A stretch of 32,117 nt of DNA from Bacteroidota bacterium (GTDB taxonomy: Bacteria; Bacteroidota; Bacteroidia; CAIKAF01): the NCBI GenBank assembly GCA_016866335.1, contig VGMT01000026.1, forward strand, positions 1 through 32,117, written 5' to 3'. A model generated the notes under the pieces. The model saw only the letters and a program-made list of their open reading frames with translations. It searched no databases and was not told the origin of the DNA. Of this stretch, positions 26,188 to 32,117 are shown in pieces (the stretch's first letter is position 1; each line of letters begins with the position of its first letter). Position numbers and translations under genes: made by a program.

Positions 26188-27362
26188 TTAAAGTCGTTCA
26201 ATAATTCCTGCGGCGCCTTGGCCTGTGCCTACGCACATGGTTACCAATCCGTAGCGTTGGTTTCGGCGTTCCAATTCGTTCAATAATTGAACGGTGAGTT
26301 TGGCTCCGGTACAACCCAACGGATGCCCCAGTGCAATGGCGCCTCCGTGTACATTGAGTTTGTTGGGGTCTACATCTAGGGCCTGCTGAACGGCCAAACT
26401 TTGGCTGGCAAAGGCTTCGTTGAGTTCAATCAGGTCGATGTGGTTCAAGCTTAATCCAGCGCGTTTTAAAACCCCTGGCACAGCGTAAACCGGCCCCATT
26501 CCCATAATGGCGGGTTCTAGGCCAACGGCGTGGTACGAAACAAATCGGCCACGGGGTGTTAGCCCCAATTCAGAGCGCATTTTTTCAGACATCAGCAAGA
26601 CAAAAGCGGCTCCGTCCGAGGTTTGAGAGGCGTTTCCGGCGGTAACGGTACCTTTGGCATCAAACACAGGTTTTAGGGCAGCAAGGGCTTCAAGGGTGGT
26701 GTCGGCGCGTGGGCCTTCGTCCCGGTCAAAAACTGTCGTTTTTAGGCGGCGTTTGCCATCGACCACCGAGACCTCTTCCACCTCAATCGGCACAATACCG
26801 CGTTGCAGCCAACCTTCTTCTTGGGCTTTTACGGCTTTTTGGTGCGAGTTTAGGGCAAACGCATCTTGAGCTTCCCGGCCAATCTGAAATCGGCGGGCTA
26901 CTTCTTCTGCGGTTAGCCCCATTCCCCAATACCAATCGGGATGGGCCTTGGCCACCTTGGGGTTTGGAACCAATCGCCATCCGCCAAAAGGAATGGGGCT
27001 CATGGTTTCGACACCGCCGGCCACAATGCAATCGGCCATGCCGCTTTGGATTCGTGCGGCGGCCAAAGCAATGGTTTCAAGGCCCGAGGGCAGTAGCGGT
27101 TTATGGTAAGCCCCGGTACAGAATCGGTGTTGATTCCCATCAAGGAAATCATGCGGCCCAAGTTCAGTCCCTGTTCGGCTTCGGGGGTGGCGTTCCCAAC
27201 CATCACATCGTCGATGCGGCTGGGGTCCAGTTGGGGGATTTTGGCTAAGAGTTGTTGTAGCACTTGTGCGCCCAGGTCGTCGGCACGCATGTTTCGTAGG
27301 CTGCCTCGTGGCGCTTTGCCCACAGCACTGCGGTATCCATCAATAATGTATGCGGTTTCCAT
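26188..27362 (-). pseudogene. fadA: Acetyl-CoA acyltransferase (3-ketoacyl-CoA thiolase), one-base frameshift at the active site
   Basis: With one base restored the gene would give 391 residues, the normal thiolase length. The first frame starts at ATG 27362 (METAYIIDGYRSAVGKAP) and runs correctly to LTINRYC; the next residues should be SSGLETIALAAARIQ. That peptide lies in the next frame (26188-27087: SGLETIALAAARIQSG on to CVGTGQGAAGIIERL). The shift falls directly after Cys91, the nucleophile: the sequence reads TGC-CC-TCG-GGC where TGC-TCC-TCG-GGC is expected. The remaining catalytic groups, GGAIALGHPLG (His) and CVGTG (Cys), are intact. FadA cleaves 3-ketoacyl-CoA to acetyl-CoA and a shorter acyl-CoA. 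A sequencing or assembly error is a live alternative. Confidence 0.9.
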
Positions 27363-27373
27363 AGCCTTGGGAT

Positions 27374-29749
27374 TTAATTGCGTAAAGGTTTTCCGGTTTT
27401 TAGCATGTGTTGAATTCGTTGTAAGGTGGGTTTGCTGCCCAGTAGGCTTAAAAACGCTTCCCGTTCTAAATCGAGCAAATACGTTTCGCTGACTTGCTGG
27501 GGCTGCGATAGGTCTCCCCCGCACATTACCCAGCCAAGTTTTTCGGAAATAAGCTGGTCGTGGTCGCTGATGTAATTGCCCGACTTCATGCTGTTGGCAC
27601 CGGCGTAAACAATGCCTAGGCCTTCGCGCCCCAGCACCTGAATGTCGTCGCGCATGCGTGGGCGCAGGTACCCGGCTTCGGCCAGCAAAAGAACGGTTTG
27701 CTTTGCCAGGCCAATGCGCTGGGCCGAATTCATGGTAAACCGGTCTTGGCCTTTTCTGAAAATGCCTAGGTCAAAGGCTTGCAGGGCCGATGTAGCCACC
27801 TTGGCCTGTCCAATGGTTAAAAATCGGTTTCGCAGTACGTTGGTTCTAATGCCACCTTCGCCAAATTCATCGGAGGCGCGCAGGGCGAATTCCTTGGAAC
27901 CACCGCCGCCGGGAATAACCCCAACCCCAACTTCAACCAGGCCAATGTAGGTTTCTGCGGCGGCGACAATGGCATCGGCATGCATGCACATTTCGCAGCC
28001 CCCGCCCAGTGTTAAGCCATGGGGGGCTACCACCACCGGAATATCTGAATACCTGATCCGCATGGTTGCCTTTTGAAAAGCCTTGACCGCAAAGTTGAGC
28101 TCATCCCATTCCTGTTCCAACGCCAGCATTAATATTAAAGCCAGGTTGGCTCCGGCCGAAAAGTTTTCGCCATCGTTGGAAATGACCAAGCCGTTCCATC
28201 CTTCGTTCTCGGCCATATCGATGGCTTTATGTATTCCCTGAATCACCTCGGCGCCAATGGAATTCATTTTGGTATGAAACGACAGGTTCAACACGCCCTC
28301 GCCCAAATTCGTAATTCGGGTTCCAGAATTGGACCAGAGGGTTTTGTCGGCATACAGGTTTGAAAGCAGAATAAACCCTTCTTTGCCGGGCACAGGCATG
28401 TCGGCAGCCCGAACATAATCGTGGTAATGCACGAGTCCCTGTTGGTTTGAATAAAAATGCGTTTGCCCCGCTTTTTGCATGGTTTCTACCCAGCTGGGGC
28501 TGGGCAAGCCGGCGGCTTTTTGTTCGGCAATAACCCAATCGAACCCTAGGGCATCCCAAATTTCAAAGGGGCCGTGGCTCCAACCAAAACCCGCCTTTAA
28601 GGCTTCGTCGATTTTAAAAACATCGCCGGCAATTTCGGGAAGCTGTTCGGCCGAGTACGAGAGCAAGTCCAGCATCAGGAACTTAAAAAAGGGGCCCGGT
28701 TGCTGATCTGATTTAACCAAAAGGCTTAAGCGCTCTAAGGGGGAATCAAGCATTTTCAGGGATTCCAAAAGGGAGCCCCGGTATTTTTCTTGGGGCCGGT
28801 ATTCCATTTTGTTCAGGTCCAAAATGTGAATGTCGCTGTTCCCATCGGCTGTTTTAACCTTTTTGTAAAACCCTTGCCCTGATTTTTGGCCCAACCAACC
28901 CAGCTCCACCATGGATATCAAAAAATCGGGAAGTTGAAAAACCTGTTTTTCGCGTTCGGTAGTTGCCACAGAAGCTAAGCCCGAAGCCACCTTAATAAAG
29001 GTGTCGAGCCCAACCACATCGGCGGTTCGGAAGGTGGCCGATTTGGGGCGGCCAATCAAAGGACCAGAAAAACGCTCGATGGTTTCCGGTAAAATTGACT
29101 GAGCCTGCATTTGGTGCAGCAGTTGCATAATGGAGTACACCCCAATTCGGTTGGCAATAAAAGCGGGAGTATCGCGGCATTCCACCGTGGTTTTCCCAAG
29201 AAATTTGCGGCCAAAGGCCAGAAAGAAATCCACCCATTTCCGATCTGTTTTAGCCGAGGGAATGATTTCCAACAGGTTTAAGTAGCGGGGAGGGTTAAAA
29301 AAATGGGTGCCCAAAAAGCAAGCTTGAAAATCGGCCGAGCGCCCTTGAAGCAGGCTGCCAATGGGAATGCCCGAGGTGTTGGTGCTGATGGGAGTGCCCG
29401 AACGGCGGTGGGCTTCAACCCGGTCGAACAAAGCGATTTTGTCTTCGCGCCGTTCAACAATGCATTCAATAATCCAATCGGCCGTCGACAGCCATTCCAA
29501 ATGTTCATCAAAATTGCCGGTTCGGATATGCGATTTTAAGCTGGGGCTAAATAATGGGTCGGGGCTTAGTTTAAAGGCAGCCTGCAGGGATTGTGCGGCA
29601 AGCTTGGTTTGGGCACCCGAATCCGATTCAAGAACGCGGTCGAGTAAATCTACCGAAAACCCTGCATTGGCTAGGTGGCAGGCAATTTGAGAGCCCATCA
29701 CACCCGAACCTAGTACAGCAATGCGGTTAATGTTCAAGGGAGAATTCAT
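27374..29749 (-). CDS. fadN: 3-hydroxyacyl-CoA dehydrogenase/enoyl-CoA hydratase fusion, FadN type
   Basis: 791 residues from ATG 29749, which overlaps the end of marR by 23 bp; a frame extending to 29818 is not needed. Residues about 7-300 are the NAD-binding dehydrogenase (VLGSGVMGSQIACHLANAG), with catalytic His149 in GTHFFNPPRYLN; the dehydrogenase C-terminal domain follows. Residues about 490-700 are the crotonase domain: DGENFSAGANL (oxyanion hole) and the two catalytic glutamates in GGGCEMCMHAD and YIGLVEVGVGVIPGGGG. The dehydrogenase-first order and length match B. subtilis FadN (YusL), not E. coli FadB/FadJ. It performs hydration and oxidation in beta-oxidation. Eleven bases separate it from fadA. 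Confidence 0.93.
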   Translation of the reverse strand: MNSPLNINRIAVLGSGVMGSQIACHLANAGFSVDLLDRVLESDSGAQTKLAAQSLQAAFKLSPDPLFSPSLKSHIRTGNFDEHLEWLSTADWIIECIVERREDKIALFDRVEAHRRSGTPISTNTSGIPIGSLLQGRSADFQACFLGTHFFNPPRYLNLLEIIPSAKTDRKWVDFFLAFGRKFLGKTTVECRDTPAFIANRIGVYSIMQLLHQMQAQSILPETIERFSGPLIGRPKSATFRTADVVGLDTFIKVASGLASVATTEREKQVFQLPDFLISMVELGWLGQKSGQGFYKKVKTADGNSDIHILDLNKMEYRPQEKYRGSLLESLKMLDSPLERLSLLVKSDQQPGPFFKFLMLDLLSYSAEQLPEIAGDVFKIDEALKAGFGWSHGPFEIWDALGFDWVIAEQKAAGLPSPSWVETMQKAGQTHFYSNQQGLVHYHDYVRAADMPVPGKEGFILLSNLYADKTLWSNSGTRITNLGEGVLNLSFHTKMNSIGAEVIQGIHKAIDMAENEGWNGLVISNDGENFSAGANLALILMLALEQEWDELNFAVKAFQKATMRIRYSDIPVVVAPHGLTLGGGCEMCMHADAIVAAAETYIGLVEVGVGVIPGGGGSKEFALRASDEFGEGGIRTNVLRNRFLTIGQAKVATSALQAFDLGIFRKGQDRFTMNSAQRIGLAKQTVLLLAEAGYLRPRMRDDIQVLGREGLGIVYAGANSMKSGNYISDHDQLISEKLGWVMCGGDLSQPQQVSETYLLDLEREAFLSLLGSKPTLQRIQHMLKTGKPLRN

Positions 29750-30236
29750 AGCTTGTGGTATTTGGGGAATTGGGCGCTTGACTGTAGGCCGTATGCTGCG
29801 CAGAGAAGCTTGAGGCAAGTTCGGGTAATTGCTTCAACAGGTTTTCGAGTAAAGCCCATTCTTCAGGGCTCCATTTTGATTGCAAAAAGCGGTGAAAGGC
29901 CTTTACCGTTTGGCTGGCTTCTTTGCGGAACCGCAACCCAAGGGGAGTTAAAAAAACGCGTACCATGCGCTTGTCTAGGGTGTCGGCACGGCGTTCAATC
30001 CAGCCTTTTTCTTCTAAATTGTTCAAACTGCGCGAAAGGCTTCGGGAACTTAATCCCAGGGCCGGTCCCAGATGGGTTACGGCCACCCCTTCGGCAGGAA
30101 CATTCAGCAGCAGGAAACCGGTTGAGCTGTTTATTCCTTTGCTGAGCCCCATTTGATTGTACATTCTAAAAATGGCGTGCCAGGCGGTTTTTACCTGAAA
30201 ACAGGCGGTTAATTTATCGGCGGATTTCTTTGGCAT
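29727..30236 (-). CDS. MarR-family transcriptional regulator of the fad operon
   Basis: 169 residues from ATG 30236; the longer open frame upstream crosses the promoter and a structured repeat and is not coding. The winged-helix domain spans about 45-125: VTHLGPALGLSSRSLSRSLN is the helix-turn-helix and WIERRADTLDKRMVRVFLTP the wing with its DxRxxxVxLTxxG pattern. An N-terminal helix (KLTACFQVKTAWHAIFRMYN) supplies the dimer interface. The C-terminal tail (QAPNSPNTTSYEFSLEH) is disordered. The 3' end overlaps fadN, so the two are translated together. I infer control of fatty-acid genes and itself through the palindrome at 30263. Confidence 0.88.
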   Translation of the reverse strand: MPKKSADKLTACFQVKTAWHAIFRMYNQMGLSKGINSSTGFLLLNVPAEGVAVTHLGPALGLSSRSLSRSLNNLEEKGWIERRADTLDKRMVRVFLTPLGLRFRKEASQTVKAFHRFLQSKWSPEEWALLENLLKQLPELASSFSAQHTAYSQAPNSPNTTSYEFSLEH

Positions 30237-30239
30237 GCC

Positions 30240-30247
30240 GAAAGGTA
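30240..30247 (-). promoter_or_regulatory. -7 promoter box TACCTTTC of the marR-fad operon
   Basis: One mismatch to TAnnTTTG on the minus strand, only three bases before ATG 30236, so the transcript would be leaderless. The expected -33 region falls inside the palindrome at 30263-30278. Confidence 0.45.
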
Positions 30248-30262
30248 CAAAAACCTTAAATT

Positions 30263-30278
30263 CGTATGCAAGCATACG
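30263..30278. promoter_or_regulatory. Perfect palindromic operator candidate for the MarR regulator
   Basis: CGTATGC and GCATACG form a perfect 7-bp inverted repeat with a two-base centre. The size and symmetry fit a MarR dimer site, and it lies 15 bases upstream of the -7 box, over the -33 region, where a bound repressor would block RNA polymerase. Acyl-CoA is a reasonable inducer by analogy with other fatty-acid regulators, but that is inference. Confidence 0.6.
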
Positions 30279-30373
30279 GTAATTTTTAGGAAATTTTACG
30301 GGGAAGTGCTGGGCCGGGTGGTTTTTTGGGGGGATATTGTTCGGTTTTGTTATTAATTGGCAGCGATGATTTT

Positions 30374-30516
30374 GGGCGGCAGGCGGGCTTTCCGCGCTAC
30401 TCCGCAGTTGCCGAAAGGCTGGCCCAGCTGGTTTGCGGGGGCTCCTAAAGTCGCCTCCGCACCTAGCGGGCCAGGCTTCGGCAGCTTTGCGGGGTAGCCG
30501 CGTCAATCCCTGCCGC
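30374..30516 (+). repeat. Dispersed structured repeat, copy 4 (long imperfect hairpin)
   Basis: The outer arms GCGGCAGG (30376-30383) and CCTGCCGC (30509-30516) are perfect complements. Next comes the core CGGGCTTTCCGC (30384-30395), then a long imperfect stem: the segment from GCTACTCCGC through GGCTGGCCC pairs with the segment from GGGCCAGGC through GCGGGGTAGC, with TGCGGGGGC/GCCTCCGCA as the inner stem. CAATCCCT (30504-30511) is the second core. The remaining DNA, 30517-30826, is AT-rich with no gene. Confidence 0.6.
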
Positions 30517-30826
30517 AGTCGACTGCCATGCAACTCCCACCCTCTAAAAACAAGTTATGAGATTAAATTTGATGACAGTTAAAAAGTTGATAGATAGAAT
30601 TTGAAAAAAGCTTGATTTTTAGTTTTAAGTTTCACAAAAATTACTTGCGTTAAGAAGCTGAATTTTGAGAAACCATGCGCAAGGTGTTTTCCAATTCTTT
30701 TCTGCAGGATGTGTTTCCTATTTAGCCGCCGTGGTTTCGGCCCAAAGGTAAGGGGATTGCGTTTGGGGGACCATTGAGGAATTCGGACGGAAAGACCAAA
30801 AAATCAAGTAGGCGGCCCCTAAAGGC

Positions 30827-30850
30827 AAAAAAAAGCGCCCGAAGGCGCCC
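30827..30850 (-). terminator. Intrinsic terminator with UUCG tetraloop
   Basis: On the minus strand GCGCC, loop TTCG, GGCGC (30835-30848) is followed by eight Ts (30827-30834). The C(UUCG)G loop is exceptionally stable. It lies 9 bases after the stop of the small secreted-protein gene and ends its transcript. Confidence 0.85.
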
Positions 30851-30859
30851 TTTACTGTT

Positions 30860-31318
30860 TTATTTTTTGATTCGCTTAAACACGAATCGGGTAATGAAAA
30901 TCCCTTCGGAGTCGTCTTGTCCCCCTTTGCTCTCTACTCCGCTCAACACAAACGCTAGGTCCCATCCTTCGGAAGCCATTTGGGTTAATTTAGACGACAT
31001 CAAGGCGTCGTTGCTGGCAATGTTCTGAAAATTGATGCCCACGCCGCTGTAAAAGTTCAACAACTTGGTCTCGTTGAAATTGTCGATTTTCAATTCCCCC
31101 CGCTCGATTTTACCCTGATCGCTTTTTTTGCCATCCGTACGTGCCGTTGTGAACTGGCTGGCATCTACGTTCTCGTTTTGCTCAATCAGACGGCTGCGAC
31201 CCAATCCCATGGGTACAATCGATTCGATCGCTGTCAATACTTTGTACTCATAGGTCTGAGCTACTGAAACGGCCGCGGTCATAAAAAACGCTACAGCCAA
31301 CAAACTGATTTTTTTCAT
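30860..31318 (-). CDS. Small secreted hypothetical protein (DUF4177-like ending)
   Basis: 152 residues with a signal peptide (MKKISLLAVAFFMTAAVSVAQ). The mature protein begins YEYKVLTAIESIVPMG and ends with an LTQMASEGWDLAFVL segment and ITRFVFKR, a pattern like small DUF4177-type domains (YEYKVV near the start, LNxxxxxGWELVxV, then a strand with KR). The middle is charged and probably flexible. Function unknown. Monocistronic, with its own -7 box upstream and a strong terminator downstream. Confidence 0.75.
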   Translation of the reverse strand: MKKISLLAVAFFMTAAVSVAQTYEYKVLTAIESIVPMGLGRSRLIEQNENVDASQFTTARTDGKKSDQGKIERGELKIDNFNETKLLNFYSGVGINFQNIASNDALMSSKLTQMASEGWDLAFVLSGVESKGGQDDSEGIFITRFVFKRIKK

Positions 31319-31334
31319 GGTTTTTAATTTTGGT

Positions 31335-31342
31335 CAAATATA
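31335..31342 (-). promoter_or_regulatory. -7 promoter box TATATTTG for the small secreted protein
   Basis: An exact TAnnTTTG match on the minus strand, 16 bases before ATG 31318. No clear -33. Confidence 0.5.
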
Positions 31343-31420
31343 AGTCAGCGATTTGGATAGCACTCCCCTTTTAGATTTATTAACCCAACACAGAATGGGC
31401 GGCCTCCAAGCAATATTCCT

Positions 31421-31428
31421 TACTTTTG
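31421..31428 (+). promoter_or_regulatory. -7 promoter box TACTTTTG for the TonB-dependent receptor
   Basis: An exact TAnnTTTG match, six bases before ATG 31435 and fifteen before ATG 31444. No good -33. Confidence 0.45.
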
Positions 31429-31434
31429 GCGTTA

Positions 31435-32117
31435 ATGCCTAGCATGCGGTTTTATTTTTTGCGGTTTTATACAGCGGCAGCTGTTCTTTGGTTTTGGGGG
31501 CCGGCGCTGTACTGCCAAACAGGTTGGCTGCAAGGCGTGGTAACCGACAGCTTGAACCGCCCCATAACTTTGGCCACCGTTGTGCTTGAAAATGGGGCCT
31601 ATGTTTCTGTGAACGACGATGGATTTTACCGTATTGAAATGCAGGCAAACCTGCCGCAATTGGTGAGCATTAAGGCCTACAATTACCGGCCTGAAACATT
31701 TCGAATTGCTCTTAAGCCCGGCGAAACCAAACGCAAAGATGTTCAATTGAGCCTGCTGAGTTTGAAGGAATACCGGCTTGAAGAACGGCGCAAGGAAGAC
31801 TTAAGCATTGTTGAAATTCAGGTTCAGAATGTTCAGGCCATGCCGGTCCCTGGCGACGCCCTTGTGGCCCTGATTCGGCAGCAAGGTATAGGTGTGGCTG
31901 CCGGCAACGAATTGTCGTCGGGCTATTCGGTTCGCGGTGGCAACTACGACGAAAACCTGACCTATGTGAACGGCATGGAGGTGTACCGTCCGTTTTTGGC
32001 CCGCAGTGGCCAACAAGAAGGTCTTAGCTTCGTGAACCCCGATATGGTGGAATCCATCGAGTTCTCGGCCGGTGGCTTTGAAGCCCGCTTTGGCGATAAA
32101 ATGAGCTCGGTGCTGAA
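31435..32117 (+). CDS. TonB-dependent receptor, N-terminal part (runs off the window)
   Basis: An open frame of 227 codons to the window edge. In-frame ATGs at 31435 and 31444 are both possible. The signal peptide is MRFYFLRFYTAAAVLWFWG, ending LYCQ. Residues about 30-110 form a carboxypeptidase-regulatory-like beta sandwich (LQGVVTDSLNRPITLATVVL, then GFYRIEM). The plug domain follows: ALVALIRQQGIGVAAGNELS, then YSVRGGNYDENLTYVNGMEV and NPDMVESIEFSAGGFEARFG, which match the conserved (S/F)xVRGG...xNGxx and VExIExxxGxxxA(R/E)YG motifs. The barrel is beyond the window. Such receptors import siderophores, cobalamin or glycans; which one cannot be told. Minus-strand frames here are shadows. Confidence 0.9.
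   Translation, partial: MPSMRFYFLRFYTAAAVLWFWGPALYCQTGWLQGVVTDSLNRPITLATVVLENGAYVSVNDDGFYRIEMQANLPQLVSIKAYNYRPETFRIALKPGETKRKDVQLSLLSLKEYRLEERRKEDLSIVEIQVQNVQAMPVPGDALVALIRQQGIGVAAGNELSSGYSVRGGNYDENLTYVNGMEVYRPFLARSGQQEGLSFVNPDMVESIEFSAGGFEARFGDKMSSVL

Noticed and set aside
25135-26286. 383-codon open frame on the plus strand
   Set aside because: Antisense to fadE, which has clear family motifs; the Gly/Phe-rich product has no family resemblance and is a codon-bias shadow.
26709-27248. Plus-strand frames of 129 to 179 codons opposite the thiolase
   Set aside because: Antisense to fadA; no domain or promoter.
30237-30533. N-terminal extension of the marR frame
   Set aside because: It would run through the -7 box, the palindrome and a structured repeat, and lacks MarR homology; ATG 30236 fits the family.
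31432-32016. Minus-strand frames of 69 to 104 codons at the window end
   Set aside because: They are antisense to the TonB-dependent receptor, whose signal peptide and plug motifs are clear.
1-32117. CRISPR array, prophage or defence island
   Set aside because: No regularly spaced repeats, no phage structural genes apart from the lone S74 domain, and no recognised defence proteins.

Overview
The window looks like a piece of a Bacteroidota chromosome, probably Flavobacteriales-like. The evidence is several secreted proteins with type IX secretion (T9SS) type A or type B C-terminal sorting domains, Bacteroidota-style -7 boxes (TAnnTTTG) with little sign of Shine-Dalgarno sites, a split methylmalonyl-CoA mutase, and a TonB-dependent receptor with a carboxypeptidase-regulatory-like N-terminus. 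I see no tRNA, rRNA, CRISPR array or prophage.

Layout. (1) 1-901: the 3' end of an IS30-family transposase abuts and truncates a D-glucuronyl C5-epimerase-like gene. (2) 951-8566, minus strand: four secreted proteins, namely a peptidase S74 tail-fibre-like protein, a small T9SS type A protein, and two large T9SS type B proteins that share a duplicated, cysteine-rich C-terminal region. (3) 8822-13777, plus strand: mutA-mutB (methylmalonyl-CoA mutase) and rmuC. (4) 13778-14519: a gene-free stretch starting with a structured repeat. (5) 14520-17707, minus strand: small membrane protein, DUF502 membrane protein, SDR oxidoreductase, tatC and an unknown protein. (6) 17999-20227, minus: a secreted PNGase F-like protein; divergent from it, a small lipoprotein overlapping an SRAP (YedK/HMCES-type) gene. 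(7) 21348-23237: outer-membrane-type protein and divergent dprA, followed by a multi-dyad element and the degraded tail of a surface-protein gene. (8) 23941-30236, minus: a marR-fadN-fadA-fadE fatty-acid beta-oxidation operon plus a small unknown gene; fadA carries a one-base frameshift at its active-site cysteine codon, and marR has a perfect palindromic operator candidate. (9) 30374-31318: a structured repeat and a small secreted protein with a UUCG-loop terminator. (10) 31435-end: the 5' part of a TonB-dependent receptor.

Metabolically, the MarR-controlled FadNAE set would degrade acyl-CoAs to acetyl-CoA, and MutAB would interconvert methylmalonyl-CoA and succinyl-CoA, letting propionyl units enter central metabolism. 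Much of the rest is surface biology (T9SS cargo, outer-membrane proteins, Tat export).

The most interesting non-gene signals are four intergenic copies of a dispersed structured repeat (conserved cores like CGGGCTTTCCG and CAATCCCT inside a closing stem), -7 boxes placed only 3-5 nt before several start codons (suggesting leaderless transcripts), and the MarR operator. I did not find convincing evidence for a wholly new multi-gene system.
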